Shown: piece by piece, positions 45,136-53,959 of the stretch
Layout of the letters: every line of letters starts with the position of its first letter
How positions within the stretch are numbered: the stretch's first letter is position 1
Assembly (NCBI GenBank): GCA_039193195.1
Contig: JBCCWS010000002.1
Location: 372,001 to 436,000, forward strand
From: Pseudomonadota bacterium
GTDB taxonomy: Bacteria > Pseudomonadota > Gammaproteobacteria > Steroidobacterales > JBCBZW01
Direction of reading: 5' to 3'
DNA: 64,000 bases
Program-made: the position numbers and the translations under genes
Notes under the pieces: model-generated
Database searches by the model: none
The model's input: only the letters and a program-made list of their open reading frames with translations
Told to the model about the DNA's origin: nothing

Positions 45136-45820
45136 CGCTGGGTCCGGTAGAGGTGGCTTGGCGGTTGGCGAGGAGTTGACCCTGATCGAGGGTCAGTACC
45201 CGACTACCCATCAATCGAATTAGCTGTACATCGTGGCTGGCGATGAGCACCGTCACCCCCACCTCGTTGAAGCGCAGGAACAGCTTCATGATCTCGTAGG
45301 ACAGCAGGGGGTCGAGGTTTCCCGTCGGTTCGTCCGCGATGAGCAGCCGCGGGCGGCTTACCACAGCGCGGGCGATGCCTACCCGCTGCTGCTCGCCGCT
45401 GGACAAGGCGTCAGGCGAAGAACGTTCGTACTGCGACAGCCCCACCTGATCGAGGGCGGCGCGAACGCGCTTGCCGATCTCGCGCGTGCTGGCGCCGGCG
45501 ATCACAAGCGGCAGGGCAACGTTGTCGAACACTGTGCGGTCGGCCAGCAGCTTGTGATCTTGGAACACGATGCCGATGCTACGTCGAAAGGCTGGCACTG
45601 CTCGACGCGACAAGCGCGAGGTGTTGGTGCCGCCCACGAACACTTGGCCACGGGTTGGGCGATCCACCAGGGCGATCAGCCGCAGCAGCGTGCTCTTGCC
45701 GGCGCCGGACCGACCGGTGAGGAACACCATCTCGCCGTCGTCGACGGTGAAGCTCAGTTCGCGCAGCGCGTCGCGGCCGCCTTGCGCGTAGCGCTTGGTG
45801 ACGTTGTCGAACTGGATCAT
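45119..45820 (-). CDS. ftsE: Cell-division ATP-binding protein FtsE
   Basis: This 233-residue ATPase has [23 protein letters not shown] (Walker A region), [40 protein letters not shown] (signature), [13 protein letters not shown] (Walker B) and IASHDVQLI (H-loop). With FtsX it forms the septal complex that couples ATP hydrolysis to peptidoglycan hydrolase activation. The start codon ATG 45820 fits the family N-terminus [11 protein letters not shown]. It follows ftsY by 54 bases and overlaps ftsX by 17 bases, so the three are probably one operon. Confidence 0.97.
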   Translation of the reverse strand: MIQFDNVTKRYAQGGRDALRELSFTVDDGEMVFLTGRSGAGKSTLLRLIALVDRPTRGQVFVGGTNTSRLSRRAVPAFRRSIGIVFQDHKLLADRTVFDNVALPLVIAGASTREIGKRVRAALDQVGLSQYERSSPDALSSGEQQRVGIARAVVSRPRLLIADEPTGNLDPLLSYEIMKLFLRFNEVGVTVLIASHDVQLIRLMGSRVLTLDQGQLLANRQATSTGPSDADSA

Positions 45821-45874
45821 TGGTGTGAGCCTTCGGCCCGAGGGCGCCCCAACGACGCATCGCGTCGCCCCACC

Positions 45875-46930
45875 TCAGTCTGCCTCACCATCCTCGACGG
45901 CAAGCAGGGCCTCGGCGTACTGCCTCGCATCGAAGGGGCCGAGGTCCTCCAGCCCTTCGCCGACGCCGATGTAGCGGATCGGCAGCCCGAGCTCGCCAGC
46001 GATCGCCAATAGGGTACCGCCACGGGCCGTCCCGTCGAGCTTGGTGATGGTAATGCCGGTCACCCCGATGGCCTCGTGGAAGGCCCTGGCCTGCTGAACG
46101 GCGTTTTGGCCCATCCCCCCGTCGAGCACCAGCATCACCTCGTGGGGGGCCACCGGATCGTGACGTGACACGACGCGCTTCACCTTGGCCAACTCATCCA
46201 TCAGGCCGCCCTGCGTGTGCAGGCGACCGGCCGTATCGGCGATCAACACGTCTACCTTGCGGGCCCGGGCAGCTTCCATCGCATCGAATACCACTGCGGC
46301 CGGGTCAGCCCCATCGGTCTGCGCGATGACATCGATCTGATTGCGCTCGCCCCACACCTTGAGCTGATCGACGGCCGCGGCACGAAAGGTATCGCCCGCC
46401 GCCATCATCACCCGCTTGCCTTGGCTCGTGAAGTGGCGCGCCAGCTTGCCTGCGGTGGTGGTCTTGCCGGCGCCGTTGACACCTACCATGAGGATCATGA
46501 ACGGCGCCACATTGCTCGGCAGCTTGAGCGGGGCGCTCACTGGCTCTAGCAGGCGCACGATCTCCTCGCGCAAGGCCGCGCTCAACGCGTCGTAATCCGC
46601 GAGTTCAGCGCGTGCCACGCGCTTGTGCAGACCGCTCATTATCTGCTCGGTGACCCCGAGACCCACGTCCGCCATGAGGAGATTGGTCTCGAGTTCCTCG
46701 AGCACCTCGTCGTCGATCTTGCGGCCGGGCAGGAGGTTGCCCACCTTCAGCCAAGGGTCCTTGCGCCCGAGCTTCTGCCGCATGCGCGAGAAAAACCCCT
46801 TGCGGTGGCCGTCCTCGGCGGTGGACGCAGCAGCAGCGCTGACCTCAGCGCCCGCTTCGGTGTTCCCTGCTACGGTGGGTTCCTCGGGCGTCGCCTCGGC
46901 GTCGCCTTTCTTTTTCTTACGTCCAAACAC
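45875..46930 (-). CDS. ftsY: Signal recognition particle receptor FtsY
   Basis: This 351-residue GTPase docks SRP-ribosome complexes to the membrane. An acidic/Ala-rich N-tail follows MFGRKKKKG. The N-domain begins near KGFFSRMRQKLGRKDPWL. The G-domain has GVNGAGKTTTAGKLA (G1), AAGDTFRAAAVDQL (G2), IADTAGRLHTQGGLMDEL (G3), TKLDGTARGG (G4) and IRYIGVGEGLEDLGPFDA at the end. I chose GTG 46930 as start because the family N-terminus begins there. The frame stays open to 47047, but that extension overlaps the divergent rsmD gene. Confidence 0.96.
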   Translation of the reverse strand: MFGRKKKKGDAEATPEEPTVAGNTEAGAEVSAAAASTAEDGHRKGFFSRMRQKLGRKDPWLKVGNLLPGRKIDDEVLEELETNLLMADVGLGVTEQIMSGLHKRVARAELADYDALSAALREEIVRLLEPVSAPLKLPSNVAPFMILMVGVNGAGKTTTAGKLARHFTSQGKRVMMAAGDTFRAAAVDQLKVWGERNQIDVIAQTDGADPAAVVFDAMEAARARKVDVLIADTAGRLHTQGGLMDELAKVKRVVSRHDPVAPHEVMLVLDGGMGQNAVQQARAFHEAIGVTGITITKLDGTARGGTLLAIAGELGLPIRYIGVGEGLEDLGPFDARQYAEALLAVEDGEAD

Positions 46931-46991
46931 GGCGCCGGTATGGTAGCGCAGGGGCCGTGGTGGCGGTACGGCGGATCGATCGGGAGATGCG

Positions 46992-47597
46992 GTGAGCAGA
47001 CAGGCGCGTGGCCGCGCAGGCGGTCGGGACAACCGCTTCCGCATCATCGGCGGTCACCACCGCGGACGGCGCCTCAGCTTTCCGGACTTGCCGTCATTGC
47101 GTCCGTCCCCCGATCGGGTGCGGGAGACGCTCTTCAATTGGCTGGGACCGTCGATCGTCGGAGCTCGCTGCGCCGATGTGTTCGCGGGATCCGGGGCGCT
47201 CGGCCTAGAAGCTCTCTCGCGAGGGGCGGTCAGCTGCCGATTCATCGATCAGGCACCGCAGGCCATCGAGGCCATCGAGGCGCATCTGCAGGTGCTGGGC
47301 CTTGCGGACGGCATGCGAGCAACGTGCAGTTGCGGCGATGTCGAGGACATCCTGCGCCAGGGCGCCTTGCCGCCGATGGACCTGTACTTCGTCGACCCTC
47401 CCTTTCACGGCAATCACTGGGACCGTTTGTGTACACTCCTGGACGAATCGCTGGCGGGCGCCATCGCGCTGGTCTACCTGGAGCACCCTGTGCAGCTCGA
47501 GCCGACCTTACCCCCTGGGTGGCAGTTGCTCAAAAGCTCGCGGGCGGGGCGCGTGGGGTTTCGCCTGGCGCGGACCGTCACGGCCACTACGGAGTGA
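46992..47597 (+). CDS. rsmD: 16S rRNA (guanine(966)-N(2))-methyltransferase
   Basis: The 201-residue enzyme methylates G966 of 16S rRNA using S-adenosylmethionine. Visible motifs are RIIGGHHRGRRL, RPSPDRVRETLFNWL, VFAGSGALGLEALSRGA (SAM-binding motif I), FIDQAPQAI, and the catalytic DPPF in LYFVDPPFHG. The start is GTG 46992. It is divergent from ftsY, the common arrangement, and lies nine bases before coaD on the same strand. Confidence 0.95.
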   Translation: MSRQARGRAGGRDNRFRIIGGHHRGRRLSFPDLPSLRPSPDRVRETLFNWLGPSIVGARCADVFAGSGALGLEALSRGAVSCRFIDQAPQAIEAIEAHLQVLGLADGMRATCSCGDVEDILRQGALPPMDLYFVDPPFHGNHWDRLCTLLDESLAGAIALVYLEHPVQLEPTLPPGWQLLKSSRAGRVGFRLARTVTATTE

Positions 47598-48382
<785 letters not shown>

Positions 48383-48394
48383 CCTCCAGGCCTG

Positions 48395-49450
48395 CTACTG
48401 CCTGTGGAGATGCGCCCGAATTGTCTCGTTGAAGCGGTGCAGAGCGCCTTCGAAGCGCCCGAAGCGCAGGGCGGCATTCGCGCCGCTCGCCATCCCCGCC
48501 TGCATGCTCTCGGCGAGCGCGAAGTCTTCTCGCAGCGTCTGCACGGTCAAGGCGTGGTTGCGATCCCAGTAGCTTTCATCGCCGGCTTTGGCTTTCGTCG
48601 GCTTCAGCGTCGACACGCGCACGTGCGTGCGCTCGGGGCCCTGGGCGTCTAGGCCGATCCAAATGAGGTGGTCCGATTGCACCAGCAGCATGGATGTGGG
48701 GAACACCGTGTAGAGCACGTTGGCGTGGTCACGGATTCGCCAGGTCTCATGGGCCTGTTGCTTCAGCTCGCAGATCGTCGACCGGGGTAGCACGGAGCGA
48801 ACGTGGGGGCCGAAACCCTGATAGCTAGAGAGGTTGTCGTTGAACAGGGCGGCGATGGTCTTTCGGTGTGCGACGCGGAAGTGGTAAGCCTCGAGGCCGC
48901 CTTCCACAAGTAGCTTCCAGTTGCACTGCCAGGTGCGTGCTTCGGTGGCATGCAGAGTGAGACCCTGTGCGCCGAGCCAGTCCAGGTCCCTTTCCAAGGG
49001 CGCGAGGTAGTCGATGAGCGTTGTGGCACCGCTGGACGGCATGGCCCAGATGAATCCGTACGCCTCCACGGCGCCGATCCGCCTCAAGCCCAGGGTGGTG
49101 CGATCGAGATCAGGGAAACCCACCTCGAAGTGCGGCGCACCGATGAAGTCCCCTCGGTTGTTCCACGTCCATGCATGGTAAGGGCAAGAGAAGCGTTGTC
49201 GACAGCCCTCACTATCATCCACCAAGCGAGTACCGCGATGTCGGCAGACATTGAGGAACAGGCGCGCTTGCCCATCTTCTGCGCGCGTGAGAAGCAGCGG
49301 ACGGCCATTTAGCTCGCGTCTCAGGAAGCTGTTCGGTTCTACCAATTCGCTGCTGTGGGCCAGGATCTGTGGCGAGGCCTCGAAGATGGCAGTCTGCTCT
49401 TGCTGGAAACGTTGCGGGTCCGTGTAGTCTGCGACCGGAGAGGACGACAT
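48395..49450 (-). CDS. Rieske non-heme iron ring-hydroxylating oxygenase, alpha-type subunit
   Basis: This 351-residue protein has an N-terminal Rieske domain with LFLNVCRHRGTRLVDDSEG and FSCPYHAWTW, the CxH and CxxH pairs binding a [2Fe-2S] cluster. The catalytic domain has the mononuclear-iron stretch EGGLEAYHFRVAHRKT with two His. The family uses electrons from a reductase to hydroxylate or demethylate small organic substrates. No reductase or beta subunit is adjacent. The gene faces a TetR regulator across 154 bases holding two matching palindromes, so it is probably induced by its substrate. Confidence 0.9.
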   Translation of the reverse strand: MSSSPVADYTDPQRFQQEQTAIFEASPQILAHSSELVEPNSFLRRELNGRPLLLTRAEDGQARLFLNVCRHRGTRLVDDSEGCRQRFSCPYHAWTWNNRGDFIGAPHFEVGFPDLDRTTLGLRRIGAVEAYGFIWAMPSSGATTLIDYLAPLERDLDWLGAQGLTLHATEARTWQCNWKLLVEGGLEAYHFRVAHRKTIAALFNDNLSSYQGFGPHVRSVLPRSTICELKQQAHETWRIRDHANVLYTVFPTSMLLVQSDHLIWIGLDAQGPERTHVRVSTLKPTKAKAGDESYWDRNHALTVQTLREDFALAESMQAGMASGANAALRFGRFEGALHRFNETIRAHLHRQ

Positions 49451-49541
49451 CTGCTCATCCAGGAAGCACCGCTTGGCTTCTTTGAGTCCGAGCAGCTCCT
49501 GGAGCAGTTCGATTTGCTCTGACTGTCTCAGGACCAGCTCC

Positions 49542-49555
49542 TTACCACTTGGTAA
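49542..49555. promoter_or_regulatory. Palindromic operator 1 between oxygenase and tetR
   Basis: TTACCACTTGGTAA is a 14-base inverted repeat (TTACCA, CT, TGGTAA) with perfect arms. A near-identical copy lies 27 bases away (centre to centre). It sits about 95 bases upstream of the oxygenase start and 50 upstream of the TetR gene. Binding by the adjacent TetR protein is inferred from position and symmetry. Confidence 0.7.
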
Positions 49556-49568
49556 GTTCCATCATCAC

Positions 49569-49582
49569 CTACCAAATGGTAA
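49569..49582. promoter_or_regulatory. Palindromic operator 2 overlapping the tetR -35 region
   Basis: CTACCAAATGGTAA has the same half-sites as operator 1 (TACCA, two bases, TGGTAA) with one mismatch at the outer left base. It covers the expected -35 position of the TATACT promoter at 49593, so a bound repressor would block tetR transcription (autoregulation). Confidence 0.65.
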
Positions 49583-49592
49583 GCCGTCAAGC

Positions 49593-49598
49593 TATACT
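49593..49598 (+). promoter_or_regulatory. -10 box of the tetR promoter, possibly leaderless transcript
   Basis: TATACT is close to the sigma-70 -10 consensus TATAAT. Transcription would begin about seven bases downstream, at or within a base or two of the ATG at 49605, and no Shine-Dalgarno fits between. A leaderless mRNA is therefore plausible. The -35 is not clear and overlaps operator 2. Confidence 0.5.
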
Positions 49599-49604
49599 CG
49601 CCTC

Positions 49605-50192
49605 ATGGCAGACACGACCGCGCGGCCGGACACACGTGAGCGTTTCGTAGCGGCGGCCTCAACGCTTTTCGCAGAGAAAGGGTTTTACGGCGCGAGCATG
49701 GATCTGATTGCGCGCGAGGTGGGTCTGACCAAGCAGGCACTGATTCACCACTTCGGCAGCAAAGAGAAGCTCTACGGTGCGGTATTGAGTGATATCGCGG
49801 CCCGCCTGCAAGCGGAGATCGATCGAGAATCCGACTTCGCCAACGCAGTGCTATGCCTTTTCCGCCGTGCTCAGCGAACGCCAGCGGACATGCAGCTGCT
49901 GATGCGTGAGCTTCTCGACAACCGTGTACGTGCGCCTGAGGCGGGTACCTGGTACCTACGTGCTTTCTTAGATCGTCTCCACTTCCTGCTGAGACGTACT
50001 CCCGGGTGGCAGCGCGTGCCAGCAGCGCTAGTCGCCACCCACACCTATCAGGTGCTCGGTGCAATCAATTACTTCATTGCGTCGACCACCACCCTCGAGC
50101 AGATGTACTCGGCGGGCCAAGTCCGGGCGATGCGCCGCGCGTTTCCAGAGCGCTTGCGCACGCTGGCCGAACTACCGCCACCCGGCGCCTGA
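49605..50192 (+). CDS. TetR-family transcriptional regulator
   Basis: This 195-residue protein has an N-terminal HTH: TRERFVAAASTLFAEKGFYGASMDLIAREVGLTKQALIHHFGSKEKLYGAVL. The C-terminal domain is helical and ligand-binding, with no named relative I can fix. The start is ATG 49605; the frame is open to 49473 but that part contains the operators. It is divergent from a Rieske oxygenase, the usual layout for a local substrate-responsive repressor, and the intergenic palindromes are its likely sites. Confidence 0.92.
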   Translation: MADTTARPDTRERFVAAASTLFAEKGFYGASMDLIAREVGLTKQALIHHFGSKEKLYGAVLSDIAARLQAEIDRESDFANAVLCLFRRAQRTPADMQLLMRELLDNRVRAPEAGTWYLRAFLDRLHFLLRRTPGWQRVPAALVATHTYQVLGAINYFIASTTTLEQMYSAGQVRAMRRAFPERLRTLAELPPPGA

Positions 50193-50202
50193 GCGCGAGG
50201 AG

Positions 50203-51468
50203 TCAGTGCAGTCCCAGGAGCTGGGTGATGAGATGGATCGTCAGACCCACGAGCCCGCCGATGAGGGTGCCGTTGATGCGGATGAACTGCAGATCACGAC
50301 CAACGTAGAGCTCTACGCGTTCTGCGGTGAGGTCCGCGTCCCACTCGCGCACGGTTTCTGAGATCACTCGCGCCATGTCCCCGCGGAAGTGGCTCACCGT
50401 GTGCAACACGGCCTCGCCTAGCCATTCGTTGATCTCCCGCCTCGCCTCGTCGCGCTCGCGCAGAGACCCGGCTAGGGTGGCGAGGGCCTCGGCGATGCGC
50501 CGCGCCAGGCGTGAGTTCGGGCGCTCGGTCTCCCGCCGCACGTAGAGGCGGATCTGCGTTAGCAAATTCGTCAGAAACTCTTGCACGGCAGGGTCATCGA
50601 TGAGGTTGCGTTTGATGCGTTCGGCGGTGGCGTTGAGTTCCGGGTCTTCCTGTAGGCGCACGACCAAGTCCCGAATGCCCCGATTGAAGCGCGTGCGGTC
50701 CGGATCGTTCGGATCGTGACGTACGCGCAGGAGAAAGCGCTCCAGCTCCGTCACCAGTCGCCGGTAGATCTCCCTATCGACAATGTTCGGTAACCACCAG
50801 GGAGTCTCCTCGACGATCCGCCGGTGAATAGACGCCTTATTCTCGTGCAAGTAGTCATAGGCGAGGCCGATGCCGGCGTCCATCAGTTCGCGCTCGCGGT
50901 CAGAGCGCAGCAGCATCTGTATTCCCTCGCCGAGAACCGGCGCGATGCGCAGGCGCCGCAGGCCGACGTTCAGGTTGGTCTGCAGAAGCTCGCGCAGTTC
51001 TTCGTCGTCGAGTGCCTCGAGGACCCGATCGAGGATGCGTGCGGCCTCGCGACCCACGCGCGCGGCGTTGTCCGGCTTGGCCACCCAGGTAGCGCCGGCG
51101 TCTGCGAAGTCGATGTGCGCTAGCCGTGCGGTCAAGGTCTCGGTGCTGAGGAAGTTCTCCCGCACGAAGCGGGCCAGGGCCTCGCCCAGCTGGTCTTTGC
51201 GCTGAGGGACGATAGCGGTGTGTGGAATGGGAATGCCGAGGGGATGGCGGAACAGAGCAGTCACGGCGAACCAATCTGCCAGGGCGCCCACCATGGCGGC
51301 CTCCGTAAAGGCCCGCAGGTAACCTACCCATGTGGTGCTCGTGTCTAGGCGTAAGGTGATCGCGAACACCAGCGCCATCATCGCTAAGAGCCCGCCGGCG
51401 ACCGCCTGCATCCGATGCAAGCGCCGACGTTGCCAGGCCTCAGTGGGTGACTCGCGCTCCCCGTTCAC
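50203..51468 (-). CDS. DUF445 family membrane protein
   Basis: This 421-residue protein has an N-terminal hydrophobic segment (AVAGGLLAMMALVFAITL). The family motif AFTEAAMVGALADWFAVTALFRHPLGIPIPHTAIVPQRKDQLGEALARFVRENFLS follows. A long helical central region comes next, and a C-terminal hydrophobic hairpin ends ISETVREWDADLTAERVELYVGRDLQFIRINGTLIGGLVGLTIH. The function is unknown in the family. It follows hemE by 28 bases on the same strand. Confidence 0.9.
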   Translation of the reverse strand: MNGERESPTEAWQRRRLHRMQAVAGGLLAMMALVFAITLRLDTSTTWVGYLRAFTEAAMVGALADWFAVTALFRHPLGIPIPHTAIVPQRKDQLGEALARFVRENFLSTETLTARLAHIDFADAGATWVAKPDNAARVGREAARILDRVLEALDDEELRELLQTNLNVGLRRLRIAPVLGEGIQMLLRSDRERELMDAGIGLAYDYLHENKASIHRRIVEETPWWLPNIVDREIYRRLVTELERFLLRVRHDPNDPDRTRFNRGIRDLVVRLQEDPELNATAERIKRNLIDDPAVQEFLTNLLTQIRLYVRRETERPNSRLARRIAEALATLAGSLRERDEARREINEWLGEAVLHTVSHFRGDMARVISETVREWDADLTAERVELYVGRDLQFIRINGTLIGGLVGLTIHLITQLLGLH

Positions 51469-51496
51469 CGCCTGCTTGCCATACCGAACGTATTTC

Positions 51497-52588
51497 TTAG
51501 GTCTTGTGGTAAGCCGGGCTCATCTCGTGGACGGCCGCGATCATGGCGCCAGCGTGCTCCGGATCGACGTTCGGGTGAATGCCGTGACCGAGGTTGAATA
51601 CGTGGCCGCTGGAGCCCTTGCCGTAGCTTGCGAGAACCTTGCCGACCTGTTCGCGAATACGCTCCGGTGAGGCGTAGAGTACGCACGGGTCGAGGTTGCC
51701 CTGAAGGGCCACCCGGTCGCCCACCTTCGCCCGCGCATCCGCGAGATCCGTGGTCCAGTCGACACCGAGGGCGTCGCAGCCGGTATTCGCCATGTCCGCT
51801 AACCAGGCGCCACCGCCCTTGGTGAACAGCACCACGGGAATGCGCTGACCGTCGTGCTCGCGATGCAGGGATTCGACCACCTGGGCCATGTAGCGCAGGG
51901 AGAACTCGCGGTAGTCGCTCGGACTGAGGGCACCGCCCCAGGTATCGAACACCATCACCGCCTGGGCGCCAGCGACGATCTGGGCGTTTAGGTAAGCCGC
52001 TGTGGCCTGCGCCACGGTATTGAGCAGCTGATGAGCGAGCTTCGGATCGGAGTAAATAAGGCCCTTGATAAGCGCGAAGTTCTTGCTCGAGCCGCCCTCG
52101 ACCATGTAGGTACCAACAGTCCAGGGACTGCCCGCGAAACCGATAAGCGGCACACTGCCGGCGAGTTCGCGACGGATCAGGCGCACCGCCTCCATGACGT
52201 AGCGTAGCTCGCGCTCTGGATCTGGGATGCCGATCTTGTCCACGTCCGCTTGGCTACGCACTGGCGAGCTGAACACGGGCCCTTCGCCTGTCACGAAGTG
52301 TAGACCGAGGCCCATCGCGTGGGGCACCGTGAGGATGTCCGAAAACAGGATGGCCGCGTCCAGTGGGTAGCGGCGCAGGGGCTGCAGGGTGACCTCGCAG
52401 GCGAGTTCAGGCGCCATGCACAGGGAGAGGAAGTCGCCCGCCTGGCGGCGCACTTCGCGGTACTCGGGCAGGTAGCGACCGGCCTGGCGCATCATCCACA
52501 CGGGCGTTCGCTCGATCGGCTGACGCAGGAGGGCGCGCAGGAAAAGGTCGTTGGCAAGCGGGGCAAAGTCGGTGTTGCTGTCGGTCAT
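51497..52588 (-). CDS. hemE: Uroporphyrinogen decarboxylase
   Basis: HemE decarboxylates the four acetate groups of uroporphyrinogen III to give coproporphyrinogen III in heme synthesis. The 363-residue protein starts at ATG 52588, overlapping the pyrF stop (ATGA). It shows [21 protein letters not shown] (active-site Arg), [17 protein letters not shown] (catalytic Asp), [20 protein letters not shown] and [15 protein letters not shown] with the conserved His. The longer ORF to 52864 lies inside pyrF and is unsupported. Confidence 0.97.
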   Translation of the reverse strand: MTDSNTDFAPLANDLFLRALLRQPIERTPVWMMRQAGRYLPEYREVRRQAGDFLSLCMAPELACEVTLQPLRRYPLDAAILFSDILTVPHAMGLGLHFVTGEGPVFSSPVRSQADVDKIGIPDPERELRYVMEAVRLIRRELAGSVPLIGFAGSPWTVGTYMVEGGSSKNFALIKGLIYSDPKLAHQLLNTVAQATAAYLNAQIVAGAQAVMVFDTWGGALSPSDYREFSLRYMAQVVESLHREHDGQRIPVVLFTKGGGAWLADMANTGCDALGVDWTTDLADARAKVGDRVALQGNLDPCVLYASPERIREQVGKVLASYGKGSSGHVFNLGHGIHPNVDPEHAGAMIAAVHEMSPAYHKT

Positions 52589-53343
52589 GTCTGGAAGAAT
52601 TCCGCAATGGTGCGTTGGATGGCGAGGGCGGCGGCGCGCGGGTCTGCCGCGTCGCGGATCGGCCGCCCCACCACTATGTGATCCGCGCCGCGCGCGAAAG
52701 CGTCGGCGGGGGTAACGATGCGCTTTTGGTCGGCGGCCTGCTCGCCCTGGCCGATGGGGCGGATCCCCGGCGTAACGACTCGAAAGGGCGAATCGCTGGC
52801 GGGCAGGGCGGCGCGGATCGCAGCCGCCTCCTGGCCCGATGCGATAACACCGGCGCAGCCGCAAGCATGGGCCAGAAGAGCGCGCTGTAGCACCAAGACC
52901 TGGACGCTGGGCACCTCGTGGCCGAGGCGCTGAAGGTCTTGAAGATCCAGGCTGGTGAGTACGGTCACGGCGAGCACGCCGATCTCCTCGCCCGCCGCCA
53001 CCACGGCGGCCTCCATGACCCGCGGATCGCTGTGCACGGTGACGTAGCGAATCCCGCGGCCCCGCAGGCCACGTACAGCGCTCGCTACCGTGGCCGGGAT
53101 GTCGTGGAACTTAAGGTCGGCGAACAGGCGATGTCCACGCTCTTCGGCCAGCCATTGAACGAGGTCGAAGTAGTTTCCGCTCGTGAGCAGCCCGAGCCCT
53201 AGCTTGTAGAACTGGACGGCGTCACCCAGTGTCTCGACTAGGGCTCTCGCGGCCTCGTCGCCGTGCACGTCGAGGGCAAAGATCAGCCGTTCCTCGGCCG
53301 GAAGCGCTTGGGTTTCCGCCGGCGGGTGCAACTCTTCAGCCAT
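52585..53343 (-). CDS. pyrF: Orotidine 5'-phosphate decarboxylase
   Basis: PyrF converts OMP to UMP, the last step of de novo pyrimidine synthesis. The 252-residue TIM barrel has [13 protein letters not shown] near the N-terminus and the catalytic [18 protein letters not shown] (Asp-Lys-Asp set). It ends with VTPGIRP (phosphate loop) and [13 protein letters not shown]. The N-terminal 18 residues are a short extension. It heads a likely pyrF-hemE-DUF445 operon. Confidence 0.97.
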   Translation of the reverse strand: MAEELHPPAETQALPAEERLIFALDVHGDEAARALVETLGDAVQFYKLGLGLLTSGNYFDLVQWLAEERGHRLFADLKFHDIPATVASAVRGLRGRGIRYVTVHSDPRVMEAAVVAAGEEIGVLAVTVLTSLDLQDLQRLGHEVPSVQVLVLQRALLAHACGCAGVIASGQEAAAIRAALPASDSPFRVVTPGIRPIGQGEQAADQKRIVTPADAFARGADHIVVGRPIRDAADPRAAALAIQRTIAEFFQT

Positions 53344-53513
53344 TGCCTATTCTAACCATACGTCAACGTTTTCCGGTGTTTTTGACGCGGCCGTCCGTAT
53401 TTTCGTCGCATCCATCTGCCTTGGCTTGTATTGGCAAGCGATTCGTGTAGGGTGCGCGCCTGCGCGAGCTCCACAGCTCGCCTAACCCCTCGCCGGTACC
53501 CTGTTCCGCCGAC

Positions 53514-53828
53514 ATGCTTTCGCGCCCTCTGCAGCTCGTCAACGCGTCTCCGCGGTTACTAGCACCCGCCGCCTGGGTGCTTATCGCCGCCCTGTTGCTA
53601 TCGAGCTTGGCGCTTGCCTCACATGAGCACTCGAGCGAGCACGAGGAAGAGCACAGTTGCGGCCTTTGCCTGTTGGCGGATCGGGACAGTGCGATGTCCT
53701 CGCCGGCACTACCATCGCCGATCCCGACCCTTGCGGTCGGCATACCGAGCAGGGTCGTTGCGCGCGCCGCTCCTAGCGGGCTGCGGTTCACTTCGATCCA
53801 GCCGCGCGCTCCACCAAGCCTTCGCTGA
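53514..53828 (+). CDS. Small membrane/secreted protein with CxxC, DUF2946-like
   Basis: The 104-residue protein has one hydrophobic segment (LLAPAAWVLIAALLLSSLALA) followed by a His/Glu-rich stretch and CGLC, then a Pro/Ser-rich tail. The pattern of signal segment, His-rich region and CxxC resembles DUF2946-type proteins that often precede TonB receptors for metals. The ORF is short and the family match is weak, but position upstream of a ZnuD-like receptor supports it. A metal-binding or delivery role is inference. Confidence 0.6.
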   Translation: MLSRPLQLVNASPRLLAPAAWVLIAALLLSSLALASHEHSSEHEEEHSCGLCLLADRDSAMSSPALPSPIPTLAVGIPSRVVARAAPSGLRFTSIQPRAPPSLR

Positions 53829-53959
53829 CCTCGGATCGCCCCGTTGGGCGTCCCGATCCAATCGTTGGCTGGCCCTGCGTCGCGTCGCGGGCCCTCTGGT
53901 TCATGCAGAGCGTGCACTCAGCTCGCGCGCACCTGCTTCCTAGTTTCAGGAAACATGCT

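Noticed and set aside
53344-53513. Zur operator upstream of the CxxC/ZnuD-like genes
   Set aside because: I looked for the AT-rich Zur-type inverted repeat and saw none that fits.
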